Shown here: piece by piece, positions 11,022-18,683 of the stretch
Numbering within the stretch: position 1 is the stretch's first letter
Layout of the letters: every line of letters begins with the position of its first letter
Assembly: GCA_902826945.1 (NCBI GenBank)
Contig: CADEGS010000009.1
Coordinates: 1 to 18,683 of the forward strand
Reading direction: 5' to 3'
Length of the DNA stretch: 18,683 nt
From: an uncultured bacterium
Lineage (GTDB): Bacteria; Planctomycetota; UBA1135; GCA-002686595
Notes under the pieces: model-generated
Told to the model about the DNA's origin: nothing
Seen by the model: only the letters and a program-made list of their open reading frames with translations
The model's database searches: none
Position numbers and translations under genes: made by a program

Positions 11022-11037
11022 GCGAGCGGCAGCTCGC
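11022..11037. repeat. Intergenic hairpin 1 (GCGAGC-GGCA-GCTCGC)
   Basis: A perfect 6-bp inverted repeat with a GGCA loop lies in the 210-bp gap between kdpE and the OmpA-like gene. It is followed 6 nt later by a second hairpin with a four-base loop also ending in CA. Confidence 0.45.
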
Positions 11038-11043
11038 ATGCGA

Positions 11044-11063
11044 ACGCGCGCGCCAGCGCGCGT
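11044..11063. repeat. Intergenic hairpin 2 (8-bp stem, GCCA loop)
   Basis: A perfect inverted repeat of ACGCGCGC and GCGCGCGT flanks GCCA. With the hairpin just upstream it forms a tandem structured element 57 nt before the next gene's start. No U-tract follows. It could end or protect the kdp transcript, or shape the leader of the next gene. Confidence 0.45.
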
Positions 11064-11120
11064 CTGCACGCGTCGCGGCGCGCGGCCCCGACCGACGCTC
11101 GAAGCACCAGAGGCGATCCG

Positions 11121-12155
11121 ATGTCCGAGAAGCTCCAGCAGCAGTTCGAGAGGATGGCCCGCCAGTACGCCGACCTGAAGGCGTACTTCGCGGCCGAGGG
11201 GGGGAGCGCCGACGAGCTCGCCGTCCTCGAGAGCGTGGGCAAGAACCTCGTCGGCCTGCGCCAGAAGGTCGGACGGGGCTCGCCGGCGGACGGCTCGCAG
11301 GCCGAGGCGGGTCCGCTCGGCGGCGCGCGCGTGGAGGCCGGTCCCGAGCGCAAGCAGACGCGCCCGCGCACGGAGACGCCGGGCTACAAGGAGCCGAGCT
11401 GGGCGCGGCCATCGACGAGCGTGTCCGACAAGCCGGTCCAGGTCGCCAGCCTCTTCTTCAAGACGAAGGAGGCGGCGCTGGACGGGCGCGACGAGGCGCT
11501 CCTGGCGCAGCTGGCCAAGGCCTACGCGCCGTACGCGAAGCGGCCGGGCGCGACGCAGGGGCTGAAGGGCGAGGTCGTCGGCTACGCGGACCCGCGGCCC
11601 TCCTCGGGGCCGGACAACCCGAAGCTCTCGGCGGAGCGGGCGAAGGCGGTGGCGGAGCGGCTGACGCAGCTCCTCGCCGCGGAGAGCGGCCTCCCCGCGA
11701 GCAGCTTCGCCATCGCCGTCACCGCGGCCGGCGCCCTGCCGGCGCCGAAGATCGACGGGCCCGAGCTCGAGGCGAACTCGCTCGCCACGCTGCGGCGCGC
11801 CGACGTCTTCCTCGAGGGCGGCATCCTGCCCGAGCCGAAGGTCGTCCCGCCGCCCGCGCAGCCCGCGCCGGACCCGATGGTCCTGCTCGAGGTCATGAAC
11901 CTCGGCATGCAGGACGCCTTCCTCGGAGAGCCCTACCGCGGCAAGCAGTTCGAGAAGGCCAAGCCCTTCAAGGACAGCTACGACAAGGGCTGGAAGCGCG
12001 GCCTGCAGGCGCGCACCGAGAACCCGACCTCGATGCGCGGCATCAGCAAGGAAGAGCGCGAGGAGTACGACCGCCAGGAGCGCCGCCGCAAGCTCCGCAA
12101 GCAGAGCAGGGAATACCTCGAGACCTGGTGGAGCATCCGCCTCCCGGGCGACTGA
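11121..12155 (+). CDS. OmpA-like-domain protein without signal peptide
   Basis: The start ATG has AGAGG 8 nt upstream. The 344-residue product opens with a charged amphipathic helix ([22 protein letters not shown]) and a Gln/Pro/Arg-rich linker to ~105. It then has an OmpA-C-like domain (~105-235). In that domain [32 protein letters not shown] and [13 protein letters not shown] align with the family's GHTD...LSxxRAxxV...RRVEI pattern; Asp157 occupies the TD position, with Ala for Thr. After a proline-rich stretch ([12 protein letters not shown]), a highly charged C-terminal region (~260-344) is rich in Lys, Arg and Glu and ends in WSIRLPGD. No hydrophobic segment exists, and the upstream in-frame region to the TAA at 11019 encodes none. 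OmpA-type domains normally bind peptidoglycan outside the cytoplasm, so location and role are unclear. Confidence 0.7.
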   Translation: MSEKLQQQFERMARQYADLKAYFAAEGGSADELAVLESVGKNLVGLRQKVGRGSPADGSQAEAGPLGGARVEAGPERKQTRPRTETPGYKEPSWARPSTSVSDKPVQVASLFFKTKEAALDGRDEALLAQLAKAYAPYAKRPGATQGLKGEVVGYADPRPSSGPDNPKLSAERAKAVAERLTQLLAAESGLPASSFAIAVTAAGALPAPKIDGPELEANSLATLRRADVFLEGGILPEPKVVPPPAQPAPDPMVLLEVMNLGMQDAFLGEPYRGKQFEKAKPFKDSYDKGWKRGLQARTENPTSMRGISKEEREEYDRQERRRKLRKQSREYLETWWSIRLPGD

Positions 12156-12180
12156 TCCGTCCCGGTGCAGGTCGTCCGAG

Positions 12181-12197
12181 GGTGAGCGCGGAGTCGC

Positions 12198-12202
<5 letters not shown>
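12181..12202. terminator. Hairpin overlapping the stop codon of the leftward operon
   Basis: GGTGAGCG and CGCTCACC form a perfect 8-bp stem with a 6-nt loop in the 42-bp convergent gap. The stop codon of the response regulator (12198-12200) lies inside the stem. There is no U-tract. A bidirectional terminator or transcript-end structure shared by both converging transcripts is plausible. Confidence 0.4.
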
Positions 12203-13585
<1,383 letters not shown>

Positions 13586-13589
<4 letters not shown>

Positions 13590-15091
13590 GCGGCCCTCTC
13601 CGCGCGCGGCAGGCGCACGGTGAAGCGCGCGCCGCCGTGCGCGCCGGAACCGGCCTCGATCGCGCCGCCGTGGCGATCGACGATCGCCGCCACGAGCGAG
13701 AGGCCGAGCCCGGTGCCCGCCGCCGGCCCCTTGGTCGTGAAGAACGGGTCGAAGATGCGTTCGGCGTTGCTCGATGCGATGCCAGCGCCGTGGTCCTCGA
13801 CCTCCCACACCTGGCCCGCACCGTCCTGGCGCGCGCTGAGCCGGATGGGCTGGCCCGGCGGGCTCGCATCCTTCGCGTTCAGGATCAGGTTCAGGAGCAC
13901 CTGCAGCAGCTCGCCGGCGTTGCCCTCGAGCGGCGCCAGCTCGTCGGCGAGCGCGACCTCGAGCCGCAGGTCCTTCTCCGCCAGCACGTGCTTGGTCAGG
14001 AGTGCCGCCTGGGAGAAGAGCGAGCCGACGTCCACCCGCGCGACCTCGCTCGAGTCGGCGCGCGCCAGGTTCAGGAGGCGCGCGGTGATGCCGCGCGTGC
14101 GGTAGGCCTCGGAGACGATCGTCTCCAGGTACTCGCGCGCCTCGGCCGGATCCACGGCGCCCTTGTCCATGCGCCGCAGCAGCGCCTCGCCGCAGGAGGC
14201 GATCGACGCCAGCGGGTTGTTCACCTCGTGCGCCACGCCGGCCGCCAGCACCCCGACGTCCGCCAGCCGCGCGGCGCGCACGAGCTCGCGGGTGCGCGTC
14301 TCGACCTGGCCGGCCAGGTCGGCGTGCGAGCGCCCCAGCTCGTCGGCCATCGCGTTGAAGGCGCGCGCCAGGTCGCCGATCTCGTCGCGCCGCTCGAACG
14401 GGCTGCGATGCGCGAGCTCGCCTCGGCGCAGGCGCAGGGCGCTCTCGCGCAGCGCCTTGATCGGGGCCAGCACCGTGCGGAAGACGAGCAGGAGCCCGGA
14501 GGCGCCGACCAGCGCGATCACGCTCAGGGCCGCCGCCACGTAGCGGCGCGTGTTCCCCATGCGTCGCTCGATGTCCGAGTGCACCAGCGCGGACTCCTGG
14601 CGCGTCTCGTCCGCCAGCACCGCCGCGCGCCGTCGCGAGCGCTCGATCGCCTCCAGCACGTTCACCTGGGAGGCGGCGGGATCGTCGGCCAGCCAGGCCT
14701 CGATCGCGTCCAGGCCGCGGCCCACGTCGCTCATCAGGCTGCTCTCGGTGCGCTGGTGCTCCACGCGCGAGGGATCCCTGTCGTGCGGCGTGTCGTCCAG
14801 GCCGTCGAGCAGCTCGCGCGCCTCGAGGATCTGCCCGTCGGCGATCGTGTCCAGGCGCGAGCGCCCGGGCTCCTCGCGCGCGCCCTCGACCATCGCGGAC
14901 AGCGCCTCGATGCGGGTCAGGAGCTTGTTCGCCAGCGCCGACTCGCGCGTCTCCTCGAGCAGGCGGTCGGCGTCCAGGCGGATGCGGTGCACCTCGAACA
15001 GGACGCTCGCGCAAACGACCGTCGGCACGCCGATCAAGAGCCCCTGCAGGAGCACGAAGCGGCGTCCGAGCGAGTGGCTGGTGCGGAGCAT
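13586..15091 (-). CDS. Membrane sensor histidine kinase, NtrB/ZraS type, partner of the sigma-54 activator
   Basis: The 501-residue kinase has TM1 at ~11-33 and a ~150-residue, largely helical extracytoplasmic region (34-183). TM2 (~184-206), a HAMP linker (to ~257) and a coiled segment follow. The dimerisation motif [13 protein letters not shown] has phospho-acceptor His288, and the ATPase domain has [16 protein letters not shown] and GTGLGLSLV. The HEVNNPL form of the H-box is typical of kinases paired with NtrC-family regulators. The periplasmic part has a four-helix-bundle feel rather than a PAS fold. The ligand is unknown; an envelope or exported-compound signal is inferred from the neighbouring exporter. 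It starts 9 nt after the flavoprotein gene and overlaps the regulator gene by 4 nt. Confidence 0.93.
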
Positions 15092-15100
15092 GCGCAGAGT

Positions 15101-16411
15101 CTACGCCGGGCGTCCCTCGCCGACGCGCGCCCCGGCGCCCTCCCTCGGGCGCGGAAGCCGGACCGCGGACGGCGCCGGATCGCTCGGCGAGGCGAGCGGG
15201 GCGAGCGCCGCCAGCCAGGTGGCCGGGTCGAGCAGCGCGCGCGGGCGCACGCCGCAGCCGGTCATGCCGACCAGGAGGTCGGTCAGGCGCGGCCGCGCGC
15301 CGAGCAGCGCCAGCACGCCCGAGGCGAGCGCGGGATGGCGCAGGCCGCGCTGCAGGAGGAAGCCCAGCGCGCGGCGGTGCGCGAACTCGCGGCGGCGCCC
15401 GCGGGCGTACCCGTCGAGCGCGGCGCGGTCGGTGCGGCCCGCGCGCAGCGCGCCGTCGAGCGCGTCGGCCAGCAGGCTCGCCCCGCGCATCGCGAAGAAG
15501 GTGCCCTCGCCCGTCAGCGGGTCGACGTAGCCGCAGGCGTCGCCGAGCAACGCGGCGCCGTCGAAGGTCTGCGCGCTCGTCGTGCTCGCCAGCGGCCCGC
15601 AGGCGCGCACGGGCGCGCCGGGCACCAGCCGCACGCGCTCGCGCAGCTCGGGCGCCAGGGCCAACCGCTCCTCGAGCAGCGCGGCGAGCCGGGCGTGGCC
15701 GCGCGGCAGCGCGTCGCGCCCGACGACCAGGTTCATCGTCGCCAGCCGCGGCCCCACGGGCGCGATCGCGAGGTAGCCGCCCGGGACGAAGTGCACCTCG
15801 GCGTGGCGCTCGAGGTCGCTGGGCTCGACGCGCGTGGAGAGCGCGTAGCGCCGCAGCCAGGGCACGCGCCGCCACACGCCGAGGGCGCGCGCGACGCGGC
15901 TGCCGAGCCCGTCGGCGCCGACGGTGAAGCGCGCGCGCAACTCGAGCGTCTCGCCGGCCGGGTCGCGCACGCGCGCGCCGAGCACGCGGCCGTCGGGCGC
16001 GCGCAGGAGCTCGGACAGCGCGTGTCCCTCCAGCAGCCGCACGCCGTCGGCGCGCTCCGCCGCGCGCACCGCCAGCTCGTCCAGCACCTCGCGCGGCACG
16101 GCCAGCCCGTGCTCGTACGCCAGCGCGGCGCGCGCGACGCTCCCGTAGCGCCCGCTCGCGCGGCGGCCGTGGCCGAAGAGCCGCAGGCTCTCGATGCGCC
16201 GTGCGCCGCGCTCGAGGAGCGGCGCCACGAGGTCGAGCTCCTCCAGGAGCGGCAGGCATTCGGGCGCCAGGAACTCGCCGCAGGGCTTGGCGCGCGGGAA
16301 GCGCTGGCGGTCGACGAGCGCCACCGACCAGCCCGCGCGCGCCAGGCGCAGCGCGAGGTGCGCTCCGGCCGGGCCGGCACCCGCGATCAGGACGTCGAGC
16401 TCTCTGCGCAT
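15101..16411 (-). CDS. FAD-dependent oxidoreductase, geranylgeranyl-reductase-like
   Basis: This 436-residue flavoprotein of the PHBH/geranylgeranyl-reductase superfamily has a Rossmann GAGPAG (11-16) after a short N-terminus. The cofactor-contact block PRAKPCGEFLAPE (40-51) and VGADGLGSRVARALG (164-178) follow. The second FAD motif is GDACGYVDPLTGEGTFFAM (290-308), which closely matches the family's GDAAGxxxPLTGEGI. Relatives reduce isoprenoid double bonds or oxidise or hydroxylate polyketide- and phenol-type substrates; the substrate cannot be told from sequence. The ATG at 16411 lies 25 bases upstream of the exporter's stop, so the genes overlap and are probably co-translated. Co-transcription with an MMPL exporter suggests tailoring of a lipid or secondary metabolite that is then exported. 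Confidence 0.88.
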   Translation of the reverse strand: MRRELDVLIAGAGPAGAHLALRLARAGWSVALVDRQRFPRAKPCGEFLAPECLPLLEELDLVAPLLERGARRIESLRLFGHGRRASGRYGSVARAALAYEHGLAVPREVLDELAVRAAERADGVRLLEGHALSELLRAPDGRVLGARVRDPAGETLELRARFTVGADGLGSRVARALGVWRRVPWLRRYALSTRVEPSDLERHAEVHFVPGGYLAIAPVGPRLATMNLVVGRDALPRGHARLAALLEERLALAPELRERVRLVPGAPVRACGPLASTTSAQTFDGAALLGDACGYVDPLTGEGTFFAMRGASLLADALDGALRAGRTDRAALDGYARGRRREFAHRRALGFLLQRGLRHPALASGVLALLGARPRLTDLLVGMTGCGVRPRALLDPATWLAALAPLASPSDPAPSAVRLPRPREGAGARVGEGRPA

Positions 16412-18435
16412 GGCTCGATGTCGTCGCGGGCGACCGGGCGCGCGCGCGCGAGGTCGGGAAGGAGCAGCAGGGCGGGCAGGAGCACGAGGTCGCACAGGAG
16501 CGCCAGCACGATCGTCAGCGCGCACAGCGCCGCGAACTCGACGGTCGTCGTCAGGCGGCCGGCCAGGCCGGCGGCGAAGCCCAGCGTCAAGACGACGCTG
16601 GTGATCACGATCGCGCGGCCGCAGTGGGAGAGCGCGTCTTCGATCGCGGCGGCGGCCGCGAGGCCGCGCGCGCGCGCGCCGCGGTAGGCGTGCAGGAAGT
16701 GGATCGTGTCGTCGACGATCAGCCCCAGGAGCACGGTCGCGATCATCGCCGTCGCGACCGACAGCGGGCGGCCGGCGAGCGCGAGGCCTCCTTGCAGCGC
16801 GATGCAGGGCAGCGCGTTCGGGACCAGCCCGAGCAGCCCCAGCCGCCACGAGCCGAGCGCCGCGGCCATCGCCAGCCAGAGCAGCCCGAGGATCGCGAGG
16901 ACCCCGCGTCGCTGTCCGTGCACGAGCGCCTCGGAGTCCTGCGCGACCGCGACCGCGTTGCCGCAGGCCCGCGCGCCGGCGAAGCCCGCCCGCGCGGCGT
17001 CCTCCTCGACGCGCTCGAAGAGGCGCGCGCGCTGCGAGGTGCCGCCGGAACGCAGCAAGATCGTCGCCAGCATCCAGCCGTCCGGCGAGCGCCGCGGCGG
17101 CCCGGCGAGCGAGACGACCAGCGGCTCGGCCGCGACCGTGCGCGCCAGCTCGCGCGCGGCGAGCGGGGAGGTCGGCGTCTCCTGCGGCGGCAGCAACAGC
17201 TCGAACGTGTCCGTCGCGCCCAGGTGCGCCGCGATGCGTCCGGTCTCGACGCGGAACGGATGGCCGGCGGGCAGGATGCGGCTCGGGTCGGTGTCGACAC
17301 GGATCGAGAGCGCGCGCCAGCCGAGCAGCACGCCGGCCGCCGCGGCGCTCGCCGCCAGCCAGGGCACCGCGCCGCGCAGGAACGCGACGTGGCGCGCGGG
17401 CAGACGCCCGCGGCGTGCGCGCCGCTCGGGGGCGGCGGCCGGCGGCGGGAAGAGCCGCATCCAGCTCGGCACGATCGCGACCGTCCACGCGAGCGTCAGC
17501 ACGACGCCCAGCGCCGCCAGCCAGCCGAAGCGGCCGACGGCGGGGATCGCGCTCGGCACGAGCGCCAGGAAGCCCGCCACGGTGGTCAGCGTCGTGTAGA
17601 CCATGGGCCGCGCCAGCGCACGGATCGCGAGGCCCGGCGCGGCGTCGGGCGCGACGCCCTCGGCCACGAGCGCGCGGTGGCGCTCGACCAGGTGCAGCGC
17701 GCCGGCCACGCCCACGGTCAGCACGACCGGCGCGAGCAGCGAGGAGACGGGGTCGAGCGCGAGCCCGAGCGCGTGCTCGATGCCGCCCGTCCACAGCACG
17801 GCTCCCAGCCCGGGCAAGAGCGCGGCGACGACCGGCGCGAACGAGCGGTAGACGGCGAGGAGCAGGAGCGCGAAGGCGGCCAGGATCATGGGCACGATGC
17901 GCGCCTGCTCCGCCTCGAGCGCGCGCGCGATGGCGCGCTCGCCGACGCTCGCTCCCGAGAGCGAGAGCGCGAGGCCGTCGGGCGTCGTGCGCCGCAGCGC
18001 CGACTCGACCGCACCCGCGCGGTCGGCGCCGCGCTCGACGGTCAGGGCGACGAGCGTCGCCGCGGCGTCCGAGACCGGCAGCATCTCCGCCTCCTGCACG
18101 CCGGGGAGCGCGCGCGCGCGCTCGACCCAGGCGCCGACGGCGGGAGGCTCGAGACCGGCGGCGGGCGCGAGGTCCCGCTCCGCATCGCCGCGGTCGCTCG
18201 CGGCGGCCGACCCCCGCGTCCCGCCGCGCGGCTCGAGCAGGGCCAGCAGGGTCTGCGTCTCCCCGAAGAGGCTCTCGCGCGCCGCGCCCGCCGCGGCGGC
18301 CGCGCTGGTCGGGTCCTTCATCGCGGCGTTCTCGAGGTCGAGGCGCAGCGAGAAGTGCCCCACGGCGGCCACGGCGGTCAGGACCAGGGCCGCGCCGAGC
18401 AGCACCCGGTCGACCGTGCGCGAGGTTCCTAGCAT
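16387..18435 (-). CDS. MMPL/RND-family exporter
   Basis: The 682-residue protein has two six-helix halves. TM1 (~9-27) precedes an extracytoplasmic domain (28-178), then a helix cluster at ~180-330. TM7 (~353-372) is followed by a second outer domain (373-508) and a helix cluster (511-661). The second half carries the RND-type motif GLIVDDTIHFLHAYR with Asp575/Asp576. The matching place in the first half reads VGVAGALHLVERHR (241-254), without an acidic residue. MMPL proteins export lipids, hopanoids or other hydrophobic compounds by proton antiport. The start is ATG 18435, because the first helix begins nine residues later; longer in-frame extensions have a different, Pro/Arg-rich composition. 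No Shine-Dalgarno is visible; a small hairpin abuts the ATG. It is the first gene of the leftward operon. Confidence 0.88.
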   Translation of the reverse strand: MLGTSRTVDRVLLGAALVLTAVAAVGHFSLRLDLENAAMKDPTSAAAAAGAARESLFGETQTLLALLEPRGGTRGSAAASDRGDAERDLAPAAGLEPPAVGAWVERARALPGVQEAEMLPVSDAAATLVALTVERGADRAGAVESALRRTTPDGLALSLSGASVGERAIARALEAEQARIVPMILAAFALLLLAVYRSFAPVVAALLPGLGAVLWTGGIEHALGLALDPVSSLLAPVVLTVGVAGALHLVERHRALVAEGVAPDAAPGLAIRALARPMVYTTLTTVAGFLALVPSAIPAVGRFGWLAALGVVLTLAWTVAIVPSWMRLFPPPAAAPERRARRGRLPARHVAFLRGAVPWLAASAAAAGVLLGWRALSIRVDTDPSRILPAGHPFRVETGRIAAHLGATDTFELLLPPQETPTSPLAARELARTVAAEPLVVSLAGPPRRSPDGWMLATILLRSGGTSQRARLFERVEEDAARAGFAGARACGNAVAVAQDSEALVHGQRRGVLAILGLLWLAMAAALGSWRLGLLGLVPNALPCIALQGGLALAGRPLSVATAMIATVLLGLIVDDTIHFLHAYRGARARGLAAAAAIEDALSHCGRAIVITSVVLTLGFAAGLAGRLTTTVEFAALCALTIVLALLCDLVLLPALLLLPDLARARPVARDDIEPCAESSTS

Positions 18436-18436
18436 G

Positions 18437-18454
18437 CGATCGGGGCCGCGATCG
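18437..18454 (-). promoter_or_regulatory. Leader hairpin / CCGATCGC direct repeat abutting the exporter start
   Basis: On the leftward strand CCGATCGC occurs twice, 12 bp apart, the second copy touching the ATG. The self-complementary CGATCG cores can pair as a 6-bp stem with a 6-nt loop, ending one base before the start codon. No Shine-Dalgarno replaces it. It could tune translation initiation or be a protein site. Confidence 0.35.
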
Positions 18455-18474
18455 GCCGCTCGCTCGCAGGCTGG

Positions 18475-18490
18475 AGCAGGAAGCGTGCCA
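18475..18490 (-). promoter_or_regulatory. Sigma-54 (-24/-12) promoter for the exporter operon
   Basis: Read leftward, the sequence is TGGCACG-CTTC-CTGCT. The -24 block is a perfect TGGCACG. GG and GC are exactly 10 bp apart, and the -12 block matches TTGCW at four of five positions. Transcription would begin near 18464, giving a leader of about 29 nt ahead of the exporter gene. Confidence 0.65.
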
Positions 18491-18563
18491 GGCGCGAACA
18501 GGGCAGCGGCACCCCGCCGAGGCAGACGCAGGGCGCCGGCCGGGGACGGACCTTGCAACGGTC

Positions 18564-18577
18564 TGGCACGAATGCCA
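18564..18577. promoter_or_regulatory. TGGCA-CGAA-TGCCA dyad, candidate activator (enhancer) site
   Basis: A perfect inverted repeat with 5-bp arms lies between two divergent sigma-54 promoter candidates. Its centre is about 106 bp upstream of the predicted leftward start and about 86 bp upstream of the rightward one. These are typical distances for an NtrC-type activator site. Binding by the regulator encoded at 12198-13589 is inference. Confidence 0.4.
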
Positions 18578-18630
18578 ACGCACGGGCCGGGCGAGCGGCC
18601 GCCGGCGCGCCGCGCGCCCGCTCGGACACC

Positions 18631-18646
18631 TGGCATGGATCTTGCC
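18631..18646 (+). promoter_or_regulatory. Sigma-54 (-24/-12) promoter reading rightward out of the window
   Basis: TGGCATG-GATC-TTGCC fits the -24/-12 consensus with GG and GC separated by exactly 10 bp. It mismatches only at the last base of the -12 block and at one base of the -24 block. The start would be near 18657. No start codon follows before the window ends, so the controlled gene lies beyond 18683. Confidence 0.6.
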
Positions 18647-18683
18647 TCCGGGGCTGGCGCGCCCTTGCAGCGGGGCATCCGGC

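Noticed and set aside
13637..16687. 1016-codon rightward frame opposite the kinase and flavoprotein genes
   Set aside because: The repetitive Arg/Gln/His/Ala composition comes from complementing real genes with strong motifs.
18542..18557. A third possible rightward sigma-54 promoter, GGGGAC-N5-TTGCA
   Set aside because: The -12 block and spacing fit, but the -24 block is poor. Only the 18631-18646 element is a good rightward match.
18436..18678. N-terminal extension of the MMPL gene to an ATG at 18678
   Set aside because: The extra 81 residues are Pro/Arg/Gly-rich with no membrane character and would overlap the divergent promoter region. ATG 18435 puts the first helix at the expected place.

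Overview
The window is very GC-rich bacterial DNA (roughly three quarters G+C by eye). It is densely packed, with about ten large genes, two micro-genes and no RNA genes, CRISPR array or insertion sequence that I can see. The organism looks like a Gram-negative-type, free-living bacterium with sigma-54. There is a beta-barrel outer membrane protein ending in Phe, a TDRP-motif transporter-family protein, an NtrC-type regulator and a secreted protein made of carboxypeptidase-regulatory-like modules. High-GC Planctomycetota or Myxococcota would fit, but this is inference from gene style, not a proven placement.

Layout. (1) Bases 1-1830: 3' part of a secreted multi-domain beta-sandwich protein, running rightward. 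(2) Bases 1912-2730: a leftward outer membrane beta-barrel protein, separated from the first gene by a perfect hairpin. (3) Bases 2731-2931: a divergent control region carrying two pairs of 11-bp tandem repeats, a candidate KdpE operator. (4) Bases 2932-10910: a complete rightward potassium-scavenging operon in the unusual order kdpF-kdpB-(small membrane ORF)-kdpA-kdpC-kdpD-kdpE. The second micro-ORF is a KdpF-sized single helix between kdpB and kdpA. (5) Bases 11121-12155: an OmpA-like-domain protein with no signal peptide. (6) Bases 12198-18435: a leftward four-gene unit, read in transcription order as an MMPL/RND exporter, a geranylgeranyl-reductase-like flavoprotein, a membrane sensor kinase and a sigma-54-activating response regulator. 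The genes overlap or nearly touch. (7) Bases 18436-18683: a divergent control region with one sigma-54 type -24/-12 promoter on each strand. A TGGCA/TGCCA dyad lies between them at an enhancer-like distance from both.

How the genes work together. KdpFABC is the high-affinity K+ pump; KdpD senses K+ limitation or turgor and phosphorylates KdpE, which should activate the operon, probably through the repeats ahead of kdpF. In the right-hand unit, the kinase and its sigma-54 activator are encoded behind the exporter and oxidoreductase. The two divergent sigma-54 promoters at the end of that operon suggest an autoregulated switch that also drives rightward gene(s) just beyond the window. The most interesting signals are this switch, the permuted kdp operon with its extra micro-protein, and the 11-bp operator array.
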